The notes beneath the pieces were generated by a model. It made no database searches, was not told the DNA's origin, and saw only the letters and a list, made by a program, of their open reading frames with translations. A DNA stretch of 52,359 bases, from NCBI GenBank assembly GCA_033064195.1, contig JARBJD010000434.1, positions 1-52,359 on the forward strand, in the 5' to 3' direction. The translations under genes and the position numbers were made by a program. Positions 23,244-33,382 of the stretch are shown piece by piece; positions within the stretch are counted from its first letter, which is position 1, and the number at the start of each line of letters is the position of its first letter. This DNA comes from Blattamonas nauphoetae. Taxonomy: Eukaryota > Preaxostyla > Oxymonadida.

Positions 23244-25200
23244 TCCCTGGGGGGAGGCTCGCTTCCGATGTCGGATCCGTATTCACTGTCATCGTGGAGT
23301 ATGGTCCGAGAACGATGCTGTCCAACTCCACCAGAGATAGGAGGGGAGACCAAGTTTGATTGCTCCAGTCCGGAGTGATGAGGACTCCCTTCTTCACTGG
23401 TTCCTCCCTCAGCTTCTTCAGAACTCGTGGAATGAGGAGAATCGGAGGATGACAGAGAGGTTGTATCATCCCTGTCCAGTTGACGACGAGGGCATTCACG
23501 CCAGCTGAGTGCTCTTCCGGTCTCAGCGAGAAGTATTTGTGACATTGTCTGTTCTGATCTGTGGCGAAGAGATCGATCAGAGGAACGTAAGACCATCGAT
23601 CTTTCAATACCTGAAGCGCTAGAGGGGTCAGCATGAACTCCGCAAGAGGGTGGAGCCTTGACAGAGCATCCGCAACTGTATTCTTCACTCCCGCAATGTG
23701 TTGGATGTCGGCCAGAATCATCCCACTCGATCTGATTGTTTGAAGAGTTTGATTCGTGATCTGAACAAGGGATGAGGTGGCTCTCTGCTTCTTCACATTT
23801 TGAACGGCCGTCGTATTGTCGCTGTGAACTGTGATTGCCCGCACATCCTTCTGCTTGAGGAGCATGGTCGCTTTGATTAGGGAGAAACGAATCGCTGCCG
23901 TTTCTTTCCAATTGGACGTCTGAACCTTCTGCTGTTCGGTCCAGACTCCATGGAAGAGAGTTGTCTCCTCCCCAATCGTGAGCACACATCCCCAGCCCCA
24001 TGGGCTCGCATCTGTGGTGAGAGATGCTGTGGGTGTGACTTGACGGAAGGAGTGAGGAGTGTTCCGTTCTATCGCTGAAGCCCAGAAGGTGATCTCTCCC
24101 AGGTGGAGACGGTTGAGCTGGACCTTCGCTTCCCATCCACCCTGCCTGGCACCCATGTCTTTCCATTGGTTTAATTTCTGCAGGTTGAGGCTCGCAGCTG
24201 GAATGACCGTTCGAAGGAAGTTGAGACGACCGATCAGAGCTGCCAAGTCCCTCACTCTGATTGATTCTCGATGTAGGATGATTGCCTTGGTCATCCGCAA
24301 TTGATGGAGGAGTTTGGAGCGTCGAGACGAGGTGATTGAGATCGATTGTGTAACCGCGTCGATCGACCATCCCAAGAATTCGATTGATTGGGATGGGACT
24401 GTCTGACACTTGCTGACGGCAATCTGAAAACCCAAGTTTGTCAGGGTTTCCATCGCTCTTTCTGTATTGACCCTTGCCGACTCCATCGTTTGCGAGATGA
24501 GGAGAATGTCGTCTAGATAGAAGATTATCGGAATCTGGAGAATGTGGCGGAGATGTTTCACAGCACAACGCATAATCTTCGTAAACGTTCGCGGAGCAGT
24601 CGACAACCCGAACGGCATTCCCACGTATTGATAAAACTGCTTCTCGAACTCGAAGCAGAGATACTTCCTGAGTTGTGGAGGCGCAAAGACATGTTGATAT
24701 GCATTCTTCAGGTCTATACTCGTCATCCATTCTCCTCCATTGATGAAAGAGGTCGCTGTTTTTACATCTTCCATTTTGAAATGCTCGACCTTCAGTTCCT
24801 TGTTGAGTGCCGTCGCGTTCAAGATCTTCCGCCATCTCCCCCCCGTTTTTGGGACAAGGAAGGTATGAAGAGAGAGGGTGACTTCCGTTTGTGGGACAGG
24901 AACAACCACACCCGTCTGGATCTCTTCCAACAAGAGTGAATGAAAAGCCGCCGTCTCCTCCACATTGCCCTTGAATGGAGGAGACCACGGGAGTTCTTGC
25001 AACTTCTGCGGGGACTCTGGACTGATCCACTCCCACATTGCCCCTGCTAACACCCTCTCCTTCCCGCCTATCTCCTCCCATCTCGCCAAGGCATCCCTCA
25101 GCCTCTCCGGAACTGGTCGACTGGATGGTTGTGTTAATGTCGTTTGGGGTAGAATCTGTTGCGTTGTCCCTTGGGTTGAGTCGGGAGGCGGACTGACCAC
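23179..25200 (-). CDS. DIRS reverse transcriptase-RNase H, first copy
   Basis: A 673-residue polyprotein that copies element RNA into DNA. Reverse-transcriptase blocks are WMTSIDLKNAYQHV (about residue 155), FYQYVGMPFGLSTAPRTFTK (about 188) and IIFYLDDILLIS (about 228, the catalytic YLDD). The connection part ISITSSRRSKLLHQ follows. RNase H is at about 390-520, with LTTDASPWGWG, WKETAAI, VHSDNTTAV and KNTVADALSR. The rest lies in the linker and methyltransferase-like position of DIRS polyproteins, but I see no methyltransferase motif. It overlaps gag by 67 bases and the recombinase by 65. Confidence 0.88.
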   Translation of the reverse strand: MVSPPPDSTQGTTQQILPQTTLTQPSSRPVPERLRDALARWEEIGGKERVLAGAMWEWISPESPQKLQELPWSPPFKGNVEETAAFHSLLLEEIQTGVVVPVPQTEVTLSLHTFLVPKTGGRWRKILNATALNKELKVEHFKMEDVKTATSFINGGEWMTSIDLKNAYQHVFAPPQLRKYLCFEFEKQFYQYVGMPFGLSTAPRTFTKIMRCAVKHLRHILQIPIIFYLDDILLISQTMESARVNTERAMETLTNLGFQIAVSKCQTVPSQSIEFLGWSIDAVTQSISITSSRRSKLLHQLRMTKAIILHRESIRVRDLAALIGRLNFLRTVIPAASLNLQKLNQWKDMGARQGGWEAKVQLNRLHLGEITFWASAIERNTPHSFRQVTPTASLTTDASPWGWGCVLTIGEETTLFHGVWTEQQKVQTSNWKETAAIRFSLIKATMLLKQKDVRAITVHSDNTTAVQNVKKQRATSSLVQITNQTLQTIRSSGMILADIQHIAGVKNTVADALSRLHPLAEFMLTPLALQVLKDRWSYVPLIDLFATDQNRQCHKYFSLRPEEHSAGVNALVVNWTGMIQPLCHPPILLIPRVLKKLREEPVKKGVLITPDWSNQTWSPLLSLVELDSIVLGPYSTMTVNTDPTSEASLPPGNVRASLVGREPGGERLLQKSV

Positions 25201-26336
25201 CCTTGTTGAGAGAAAGAATTTTGACTAAACTGTTGTTGTGGATTATTGGACTGAGTGAACCCTGGAGATTGATTGGGAGGTAGAAGCAGATCATTGGGGG
25301 CTGTCGCTGGTTGAGTGAGCCCCAAAGTGAAAGCGACTTGTCCCGCATTGACCGGGGTAACGTATCGGCCAAGATGGCTGCAGGCTGCAGAGTCCGCAGC
25401 ATCCAAGATACCCTTCGTGATAATTGGCAGGATGTGTTTTGGCGGCTCTCCATGTGTGACCATATCATAAACTTGGGCCATGTGTCCGATCGACGAAAAG
25501 GTTGAATGTGTTGCTGTCATCAAGGCCTGATCTTGTATTCTCTGCGCCTCTGTGATTATCGCACGGTTTGCAGCTATTTCTGTGGGAATTCCCAACAAAT
25601 TCTTGATCTGAGACGTATGTGAATTTGTCAAATCACGTTGCTGATTTGGCAATGTTGTTTGCAGCCAATTCTTAGTAAAAGATGGTTCTTGCTTCTTCAT
25701 ATCTTTGAAAAGTTGTTTCTTTAGCATTTCCTGTCTTTGTCGGCTGGAGATTCCACTTCGTCTGTGTCGCCGATCGCTGCATGATGATCGTGTCGATGTG
25801 CTCAAATTTCGATGGGAACTCTTCTTCCTTTTTGTAGTCCTGTGCGATTTCGACTTTCGGTGGCGAAGAATCTCCTTTAGACGCATCAAGTCATCATCTG
25901 TCGAAGAAGTGTCTGATATCATTGTTGACGACTGATATGACTCTGAGGATTCTTCGAAACTACTGTCAGTGTAATCGTATTTGGATTGTTGTCGTCTATT
26001 CCGACGATGCACAGCTATACTTCGATTTTTAGATGGTCGATTTCGGTGCCTTCGATCTGTTCTAGTGGGAGAAGTACGTTTCCTCTTGAGGATCTTTTCT
26101 TGTGAGTGTATCGGTGAAAGGGGATCTAGAGCTTGTTCTGCCGTGTTTCCAATTTTAGTCTCGATCTGTCGTGCAATTGACTGAGTTGTTGCTTGCGATA
26201 TGTATTGAGGAATGGAATTGATTACTTGTTTCGTAATCTCTGTGATGAGATCAGCACTAACATTTATCGAAGATAGTGCATCGGATTGGATTAACACTGA
26301 CTGTTGACCAGGCTGAGTCATGATTGGATCTGCCAC
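25134..26336 (-). CDS. DIRS gag-like protein, first copy
   Basis: A 400-residue protein. The N-terminal half becomes strongly basic and Ser-rich (RTDRRHRNRPSKNRSIAVHR, HRTTKRKKSSHRN). The middle is helical with LDAADSAACSHLGRYV, matching the other two DIRS gags here. The tail is Gln/Asn-rich (SNNPQQQFSQNSFSQQG). It is probably the nucleic-acid-binding structural protein of the element. No zinc knuckle is visible. Confidence 0.75.
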   Translation of the reverse strand: MADPIMTQPGQQSVLIQSDALSSINVSADLITEITKQVINSIPQYISQATTQSIARQIETKIGNTAEQALDPLSPIHSQEKILKRKRTSPTRTDRRHRNRPSKNRSIAVHRRNRRQQSKYDYTDSSFEESSESYQSSTMISDTSSTDDDLMRLKEILRHRKSKSHRTTKRKKSSHRNLSTSTRSSCSDRRHRRSGISSRQRQEMLKKQLFKDMKKQEPSFTKNWLQTTLPNQQRDLTNSHTSQIKNLLGIPTEIAANRAIITEAQRIQDQALMTATHSTFSSIGHMAQVYDMVTHGEPPKHILPIITKGILDAADSAACSHLGRYVTPVNAGQVAFTLGLTQPATAPNDLLLPPNQSPGFTQSNNPQQQFSQNSFSQQGWSVRLPTQPKGQRNRFYPKRH

Positions 26337-26418
26337 CCATTGTTTCCTTACACGTCACCAGGGATATCTCACTTGTTGAAGGCACAGGTTTGGTAGAGGA
26401 TTGAGTGAAAGGAAATCC
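26321..26418. repeat. Right inverted terminal repeat, first DIRS copy
   Basis: Pairs with 21602-21682 over about 65 bases, starting TGATTGGATCTGCCACCC. It ends in GGAAATCC at the host junction. The outer 35 bases are unique to this end and recur inverted in the internal complementary region. Confidence 0.85.
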
Positions 26419-26954
26419 TCAGACTTGCTGTCGGGACTGACTCAAAGAGCGACGATGTGATGAACAGGTCGTTTCCAGATCCGGCCAGATTGTCTTCGAA
26501 GCGAGCGTGGTTGGTGGGCGAGTCGTTGAAACGGATGGGAGTCGCGTGAGACGATGTTCCTGTCACAAACAGCACTCCTCCCTTTCCTGTCGGATTCGCT
26601 GGATCAACACTGTCTCCAGTCGCCACACAATTCTTGAATGACGAAGCAAATGTCGACGTCTTCTCGTGTTTCACAAGAATCGAGTTTGTTCCAGCAAGCT
26701 CAATCCACGCAACTCCGCCGTTTGGCGCTTTGCAGTTCGAGAATGACGAACTTCGGCAAGTGAACGTGCTCCGCGAAAGATGAAGAACTGCCCCGTCCAC
26801 TGTCGACGTCACGTTTGCGATCGAAGACTCCAAAAACTGAACAGCTGTCGACGAACATTCGATCATCGAGTGGCCAGTGATGGTCAGACCCGATGAAATA
26901 CGGAACGTGATCAATTCGACGATGAGAGATCCCCCACTGCACTGAATAAGAGGG
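26419..26954 (-). pseudogene. Gene B piece 4: beta-helix fragment
   Basis: About 178 codons without a stop: IQCSGGSLIVELITFRI, then rungs MIECSSTAVQFLESS, VLHLSRSTFTCRSSSFSNC, GGVAWIELAGTNSILV and DLFITSSLFESVPTAS. The N-G-G-A-x and SSF-S-NC phrases are common to this protein family. It is bounded on the left by the first DIRS copy and on the right by a hAT-like element, and is in phase with its host neighbours across both. Confidence 0.78.
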
Positions 26955-28931
26955 TTGGCATGTTAATTGGATTGGACGTTGCCAATGTTGGACTGGACAA
27001 TCGACCTCTATTGGACATTCATTTTTAGACTTGCTTCTCTCATCCTCAATTCACTCATTCAATCATTTTCACAAAGAAATGACAATAATCACTTAAGAAA
27101 TAGCGAAATGGAGATAATTTGATCATATTTAGCCAAGTGTGAATCTCGACTTGATCCACCCACCATTGGACGTCATTGGACGTGACTGGACATTTCGCTG
27201 AAATTTTTTTTCTGAAGTCTACACAATTAGTGCATCCCGTTTATTGAGGTTTTGACGAGTCGGCAAAATTGGACAGTCCAATGGACTGTCCAGTCCTGGA
27301 CTGTCCAATCGACACCTATTAAGGGATTGAGTTACATCCTCATCTCAATTACGGTTTGATGTTCACATGTCTCTCTCACTTTTTTTGAATACTAGGCGAC
27401 TTCGTCTCGGTTTTGAAATACCGTGGGGTCATAAATCGCGACGCAAAGTCAACAGATCTAGAATTCATTCATTCTTCCCCAGACACAACATCTCTCACCC
27501 CACGATTGATATCACCATCGAATCTCTATGCTTGAACTCAAATGTGTGAATTTCTCATTCTAAATTCTTCTTTTATTCCTTTCTGTTCCAGCCTTCGTTT
27601 CGCATCCTTTCCTCAAAGTTCTGCCTCGATGATACGTGACTTTTTCACTGGTGAGATCAACTTACTTGAGTTTCTTCAATTTATGATGTGGAATCCGATA
27701 TTCTCTGTATTCAGGTCGCTTCTGCGGCTATGTCAATCGTTGGGATGATCTGTGTGATCATTTATATCTTCCCTGTAGTCTTAATCAATGTTTGTTTGCT
27801 TCATCTGCTCATTCTTTCAATTCTTCTCTTCTCATAGCAACTGAGATTCATTGCATGATGACTCCTCACAATGTGGGGGAATGAGTTCTTTTTCATTGGA
27901 ATATGAATCTCTACTGCTCGTATGCACAGATTCATCCTCTACAGTATGTTCTCTTTCATGTTTTTCCTCATCTTCCAGATATATTTGTCCAAACGCATTG
28001 GTGAGCGCTGACCTGCTCGATCACCATTGATTGTGTTCTGGACACGCCTCTGCTCCTGTTTGGAATCATCCGCATATTTCCAAAGAATTGCAGTCAAATG
28101 CAAGAATTTGTATTCTGGATACCTTGACGGATATTCACAGCAATTGTGATGATTCTTGGTATCATGTTTAGGTCCACTCTCAACCACACCCAAGCCCTCA
28201 TCTCCACAAGTATCAACGCTGTGTGTGCTCGAACCAATTCATCAGAGAAGTACCGCGTAACTGTCTTGGCGGAATCAAAAAGGCTGTCTGTGACTCATCG
28301 AACTATTTCTCCAAGGAGTTGGGTTACTGCGGCACAACTCTTCTAACTTCGGGAAACTCAGTGTCGATGATGATTCTCTTCACCTCTGTGGTTGATGGTC
28401 GGGTCAGTATGTCTTTTTGAACGAGATTGTTGTTGACACCTCCGGATGTCCACATTTCTCTTGTTTGTCATTCCGCATGCCTCATTCATTTTCTTCTCTC
28501 TCATTCCAGTTCTTTCCCCGTGTTGGTTATCTGCATCACTCCTCATTGCACATGTTACGATTGTGGCTGCCCAGCACGTCGTTCACAACAAAGATAAGAA
28601 TGAATAAACTGCAGCGGCGTTTTTATATTCATGGGAGGAAAGGAACATATCGGCCCAACTAACAAGATATCAGCAAGAATACGAGATCTCACATCAACAG
28701 TACAGATCCTCGCAAAGTTGTAAACTGAAATATCTTTTTCTTTCAATTGGTTTTATTTGGGGTGCATTTCATGTACACAACGACAAATCGTTCATTTAAC
28801 AATCCCTGCGGAGAAAATATGTTCGGAGCCAAATAACCAATATCATGGGTCAGATCTCTCATCGCCCAAATAGGAGACTGGACATTGGACTGGACAATCC
28901 CACCTCGACTGGACACAGCTTAACAGGCCAA
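26955..28931. mobile_element. 1.98-kb hAT-like element carrying a gene fragment
   Basis: The target duplication TAAGAGGG (26947-26954 and 28932-28939) is perfect. The ends are TTGGCATGTTAA and, inward from the right, TTGGCCTGTTAA. Subterminal TGGAC motifs are dense: several at 26970-27005, 27170-27195 and 27270-27312, and TGGACTGGACAATC near both ends. Removal joins host codons TFPLI to QCSGGS in frame. No transposase is recognisable. The middle, 27.55-28.6 kb, has plus-strand segments with intron-like signals that look like a captured host gene. Confidence 0.85.
27592..28602 (+). pseudogene. Captured intron-containing membrane-protein fragment (tetraspanin-like?)
   Basis: Several pyrimidine-rich acceptor-like sites occur (CTGTTCCAG ending 27591, TGTATTCAG ending 27714, CATCTTCCAG ending 27978, CTCATTCCAG ending 28509). 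One very clear short intron-like stretch, GTATGTTC...TTCCAG, lies at 27944-27978. Between them lie hydrophobic segments (ASAAMSIVGMICVIIYIFPV at 27718-27777; CWLSASLLIAHVTIVAAQ at about 28520-28575, followed by HNKDKNE and a stop) and a Cys-rich loop (CSNQFIREVPRNCLGGIKKA, then VCDSSNYF...GYCG at 28220-28340). Helices around a Cys-rich loop and a short tail suggest a tetraspanin, but I could not fit one continuous spliced frame, so it is probably decayed. Confidence 0.4.
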
Positions 28932-29286
28932 TAAGAGGGAAGGTCTGGATCCTTTCCTTGATAGTAATTGTGTACTGCTGCAAGTGAAGCTGTTTCGCAT
29001 TTGCATCAAGAATGAACGGGACAGCGGTGAATGTTGCTGATATAGTCAGAGAAGTCTGTCGGGTGAGTAATGACCCAGCTTCTCCCACGAAGACGAGAGT
29101 GTTGTCATAAACCTTTGGAGAGAGAGAGCATGACTGGAATTCGATGTTCTTTCGAATAATTCGAATCGGCTCCAGGATCTGGGTTGCTCCCACTCGGAGT
29201 CTGACTGCCGTCTGTGATTCCATCAGAGCGTTGATTTCGACTTGAAATCCTTTGAACCAGGAGAGCGGAACTCCCTGCTCAAATCG
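28932..29286 (-). pseudogene. Gene B piece 3: beta-helix fragment
   Basis: About 118 codons: RFEQGVPLSWFKGFQVEINA, then a rung pattern RVGATQILEPIRI, LVFVGEAGSLLTRQTSLTI and ITIKERIQTFPLI. It joins in phase to piece 2 across the second DIRS copy and to piece 4 across the hAT-like element. No CG module falls in it. Confidence 0.75.
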
Positions 29287-29364
29287 TTTATAACAACAGG
29301 CTCGTCTCCCAGTCTCTGTTGAGATGTCCGGACCGGCCCGAAAGGGGTGAAATGATGGGTGGTC
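29287..29364. repeat. Left inverted terminal repeat, second DIRS copy
   Basis: CTCGTCTCCCAGTCTCTGTT and the following bases to GGTGGTC pair with 39175-39235 over about 60 bases. The outer TTTATAACAACAGG is unique to this end. Confidence 0.85.
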
Positions 29365-29483
29365 AAAGAAAAGCGTTAAGAAATGAATGTTACGAGCGCC
29401 AATCGCTCCTTCTTTATCCGTCTCCGGGCTTTCGCACGCGGAGACGTTTCGAGTGACCGCCGAAGTGTGGCAGCCCTCTTGTC

Positions 29484-29570
29484 GACTGGGAGACGAGCCT
29501 GTTGTTATAAAGGCTTTCCCTTCGGTCAAGCCATACACAACTGGGCTCGTCTCCCAGTCTCTGTTGAGAC
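29484..29570. repeat. Internal complementary region, second DIRS copy
   Basis: GACTGGGAGACGAGCCTGTT continuing to TTATAAA is the reverse complement of the left end. The following GGCTTTCCCTTCGGTCAAGC onward is the reverse complement of the right end. It is the same layout as in the first copy. Confidence 0.85.
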
Positions 29571-29575
29571 TTAAA

Positions 29576-29760
29576 GAGACTCGCAGCCCACTCTCTCTCC
29601 ACTCTCGATAATCAAGACGATGAGTAGTGCGGTGTCTCAAGCCTGTGGCGAGACTCGCAGCCCACTCCCTCTCTCCGCTCCCGACAATCAAGATGACGAG
29701 TAGTGCGGTGTCTCAAGCCTGTGGCGAGACTCGCAGCCCACTCCCTACTCCTTTCCTCTC
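29576..29760. repeat. Tandem repeat of about 75 bp beside the internal complementary region
   Basis: Units begin GAGACTCGCAGCCCACTC at 29576, 29650 and 29726, the third partial. Units one and two differ at about ten positions. It lies between the internal complementary region and the recombinase end, possibly as a product of strand slippage during element replication. Confidence 0.85.
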
Positions 29761-29769
29761 TCTTCCCGC

Positions 29770-31000
29770 CTACTCATCCTCGCCTTCTTCCTCATCTCCC
29801 TCGTCGGACTCCTCATCCGATTCCCCCTCTTCACTTGGACCGACTCCCACGTCCGTCTGCTCTCGCTCAAGTAATCCCTTCCTCTGGATCATATCGACGA
29901 TGTCTCGGAACTGCTCGTCCACGAGCGATTTCATCAGCCGTTCCTCTGCATCGTCCCCAAGACCGTGACTCGCTCCGGGGATGGCCCGGAGCGACTGCCA
30001 CCATCTCTTCGCGCGGTCCTCCATCTCTCCTCCATGCACGATTGGTTGTGAGTACGTCGTGTCAATCATCTGGGACTCTTTCCTCCATCCTGCCCACGCC
30101 TTGATCTGCCTGTGCTCGACCCTGGCAACCTGATCGAGGTAAGACACGGCTGCGTGTTTTATGGAGTAGGGCCTGTACTCCCTCGGAACCTTCGCAGCAG
30201 CGAGGGCCCGCTGGACCTCCAGCGCTACCTGACTTTGGGTGAGTTTCCTTCCTGTTGTGAACGAGATCCAAACAGCTGACGGATCAACGTTCCGCATGAA
30301 GCTGTTGGACTCCCTCCACCTCTTGGAGAACTCACAGTGGTTTTTCAACGCCACGAACGGCGAGATCGCGCTGCCCCCTTCATCCTTCACGTATCTCGAG
30401 CGCATGGCCGTCTTATCCGTCTTGACAAGCACTCTGATCTCCGCACTCGATGGTTCCGATGACTCGGCTGTTGCCATCTTCCAGCTCACATCCTCCCACG
30501 TCACAGAACACAACTCCGCCCTTCTCAGGAGAGTGTACGCCAGCACGAGTACAATTGCTCTCCTCTGGATCACTTCGCCGATCCTGCATCGGGCTGACAG
30601 TGCTGCCCAGTGGAGGATCATGTTGATCGACCACATCGTCTCGTATTTGGGGCTGCTCTTCTTCACTTCTACCAGCTTCGAGTGTACCCACCGAAAGTAC
30701 TTGTTCGGTGAGTGATCGCCTCCAAGGAGCGGATGCGTCGCCTGCAATGACATTCGGATAATTGTCTCCGCTGTGGACGGGAACGAACTGTGAGGTGGCT
30801 CTTTCTCTGTAAGCCAGACCAGGAAGGACATCACGATAGTGGTGATCTGTGTCTGCTCCCCCGCAATGTCTCTCGCTCTACTCCCTCGCTCCCCACAGAA
30901 CTCTGCAAACCACCCCCAAGCTCTTCTCCACAAGTTCACATTCTTGTACGTCCTCTCAATGATCGCTGTCACTCTCCCATCGACTTTCAAATGGTGGTGG
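29770..31000 (-). pseudogene. DIRS tyrosine recombinase region, second copy
   Basis: Contains LLRRAELCSVTWEDVSW (catalytic Arg region), YSIKHAAVSYLDQVARV, IKAWAGWRKESQMIDTTYSQP (His/Trp and Tyr region), and an acidic tail (EESDEESDEGDEEEGEDE) that the first copy lacks. The core-binding part, YKNVNLWRRAWGWFAEFCGE, parallels YKHKGPWMRAWKLFKQYCEK in the first copy. It integrates the element DNA. Confidence 0.8.
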
Positions 31001-32099
31001 ATGGACCTGAAGAAGAGGAGCCCCGCCTCTCGCCGGATCCGTGCCTCTTCGATTGTGTCGCGTCGATATACGAGACTCTGACCTCCCCCGGAGGCAGTTG
31101 GCACAACGATGTGCTTGCCAGCGGCTCCATCGTCTCCTCGTACGTTCCCACTACCTTGTGCTTCAACTCGAGTCCCCTCAGTCTCATCTCCCACGACTGC
31201 CCCTTCCAGTTCGGCGACACCGGTACACCTCTCGACCCGTCCATCTCCATCTTCTTCACCACACGACCCACGAGAAGGATCGGGGGATGGAGGAAGAGAA
31301 TCGTCGTCGAAAACCAGTTTCTTGCGAATGCGTCTCTCGCTTCTGCCCCTTCCTCCTCCTCCTTTGACCAATAGCGCTCGCACTTCCTGTTGGCTCTGGT
31401 TGCGAACGCATCCACGTCGATCTCCGTCTTCCACTCCTTCAGCACATCTTCTAGAACATCTCTTCTCATAGCGAACTCTCCGTGCGGAGACATTCGGCTC
31501 AATCTGTCCGCTGTCCCGTTCTCGATCCCTCTGATGTGTTCGACCTGGACTATCCTCAACCCCAACTTCTCCTGCCTCCTGAAGACCGACCTTGTCACTC
31601 CCACAAGTCTCTTCCCTGCCTTCCCCTTCTTGATATTGAACATCGCTGAGGTGTTGTCCGTTTTCAGGCCAACGAACCTGATCTTCCTCTCCTCCCACAA
31701 CCACTTCGCTTTCTTCAGTCCTCGCTCTACCGCGGCTGTCTCCTTCGCATTGATGGACATCGCTTTCATCTTTCCTCTCCATGTCCCGAAGAAATTGAAA
31801 CTTTCGTGCGAGATTCTCACGCATGCTCCCCAACCAAGATCGCATGCGTCTGTTTCGATTGATGCCTGGGCTGGGGGCTTGTGAAGTGGGTGCGACTCGT
31901 TCTTCTTCACTATCGCTCCCCAGAAGGATAACTCTCCCAACACCTCCTTCGACATCCGAAGCTTTCCCGTCCATCCGCCCTTCCTCACCCCTCTGTCCTT
32001 CAACTGAATGAGCTTTCTCAGATACAATCCGCCCTGCGGGCACATCGTCCTCACAAAGTTCAGCTCCCCGATCAGACGCGCCAGATGTCTCGTCCTCAC
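30987..32099 (-). pseudogene. DIRS RNase H region, second copy
   Basis: ARLIGELNFVRTMCPQGGLY begins the connection domain. RNase H signatures follow: IETDACDLGWGACVR, INAKETAAVERGL, LKTDNTSAMFNI and RGIENGTADRLSRM. They match those of the first copy in order and spacing. The region removes element RNA during copying. Confidence 0.8.
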
Positions 32100-33180
32100 C
32101 TCCCTGTCCCCTCAACGCCAAACACTTGAACTGCTTCAGCTCTTTCGTCAACCCCTCTCTTCTGGATGGTGTCAGTTGAATGGAAAGGTTGTTCGAATCG
32201 ATTCTCCATCCTAGGAACGTGATCGATTGCTTCGGCTCCATCTCGCACTTCTCCTCCGACAGCCTGAAGCCCAACTTTTGAAGGAAGTCTGCTGCTTGCC
32301 TCGTCTTCCTCACGCTCTCTTCTTGCCTCTTCTCGAAGAGCAAGATATCGTCTAAGTAGAACACCACCCTCATCCCAAGCTCCCTCCTCAACTGAACTAC
32401 AGCCGCCCTCATCACTTTGGTGAATGTCCTGGGAGCCGTCGCCAGACCGAACGGCATTCCTGTGTACTGATAGAAAACTCCTTGGTATCGAAAGGACAAG
32501 TACCTTCCCAGCTGCGCCTCCACATGGATGTGGCTGTAGGCTGATGTCACATCCAAGCTCGTCAGCCAGTCGCCTTGACTCATCACCTCGCCGATTGTGT
32601 GGATGCCTTCCATCTGGAAATGTTTGACAATGATGTGCTCGTTGAGGACTGTAGCATCCAGAATCTTCCGGAACGAACCGTTCTTCTTCGGGATGACAAA
32701 CGTTGGCAGACAGAGTGCCACCTCTTCCTTCCTCACCGCCTTCACACAACCAATCTCCAACTCTTTCCTCAGCTGCTCCTCGTAGTCTTTCTTCTTCCTT
32801 CCTTCCCCCCGAAACCCTGGTGCCCATTCTGCTTCTGCGATTCTCGCCTTCGCATTCTCGCCGATCCATCGGAACTTTACCCCGTCTCGGATCAGCCTTC
32901 CCGCTCCAAACTTCTCCCACTCTTCCACTCTCTCCAACAGTCTCCCGGTGATGTGATCTGGATGAAGTGACTGAGATGCGATGTGTGTGCATGGTTGATT
33001 GTGGTGATGTGTAACTGTGCTCTGAAGTGAGATGTGACTGTCTTGAAGTGTCTCCTCGTCGCCCGACGCGCGTGCAGAAGCTAGATCTTCCCTCCTTCCT
33101 GTCCGCTCCCTCCATCCCTCCTCGGAGGGAACTGCTTGTGTGATTGTTTCTGTGTTGGTCTGTTGGGGAGCATCCTCCAT
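32100..33180 (-). pseudogene. DIRS reverse transcriptase region, second copy
   Basis: Reverse-transcriptase blocks are WLTSLDVTSAYSHIHV, FYQYTGMPFGLATAPRTFTK and MRVVFYLDDILLFEK (catalytic YLDD), then ITFLGWRIDSNNLSIQLTPS. The N-terminal region WEKFGAGRLIRDGVKFRWIG aligns with the corresponding region of the first copy. It copies element RNA into DNA. Confidence 0.85.
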
Positions 33181-33359
33181 GAGCTGCTTTCTCTCCCGGG
33201 GGTGCCGCTCCTCCCCCCTCTTCCGAAAAGGCTGCTGTTCTGCTGATGAGGACTATTCCTGAACAGGGGTTGGCTTCGCTGATTAGGAGAAGCGAGCTTC
33301 GCCAGCTGGATCTCGCCCTGAAGCTGTCGTTGGACCTGAGGTACGAAAGGTTCTGGGAG
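33180..33359 (-). pseudogene. DIRS gag C-terminal tail region, second copy
   Basis: A Gln/Asn-rich stretch (PNQRSQPLFRNSPHQQNSSL) lies just before the reverse transcriptase, in the place where the first copy has its Gln/Asn-rich gag tail. It is parted from the main gag region (38217-39220) by the nested hAT-like element. Confidence 0.6.
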
Positions 33360-33382
33360 CAGGGCTTTCCAAAAATACCCAT

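Larger units (their letters stand above)
21602..26418 (-). mobile_element. DIRS-like tyrosine-recombinase retrotransposon, first copy, looks whole
   Basis: A 4.8-kb element with gag, reverse transcriptase-RNase H and tyrosine recombinase on the minus strand, inverted terminal repeats, and an internal region complementary to both ends. This is the complete DIRS layout. The open frames overlap each other, as is usual in the family. I see no obvious break, so it is probably a recent insertion. It lies in gene B, adds no more than a base or so at the target, and the host codons on either side (PTASL and KSFGG) stay in phase. Confidence 0.9.

Noticed and set aside
23159-25468. Minus-strand 769-codon frame over the first DIRS element
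   Set aside because: It is a shadow of the reverse-transcriptase gene in another frame; it has Ser/His-rich random composition and no domain.
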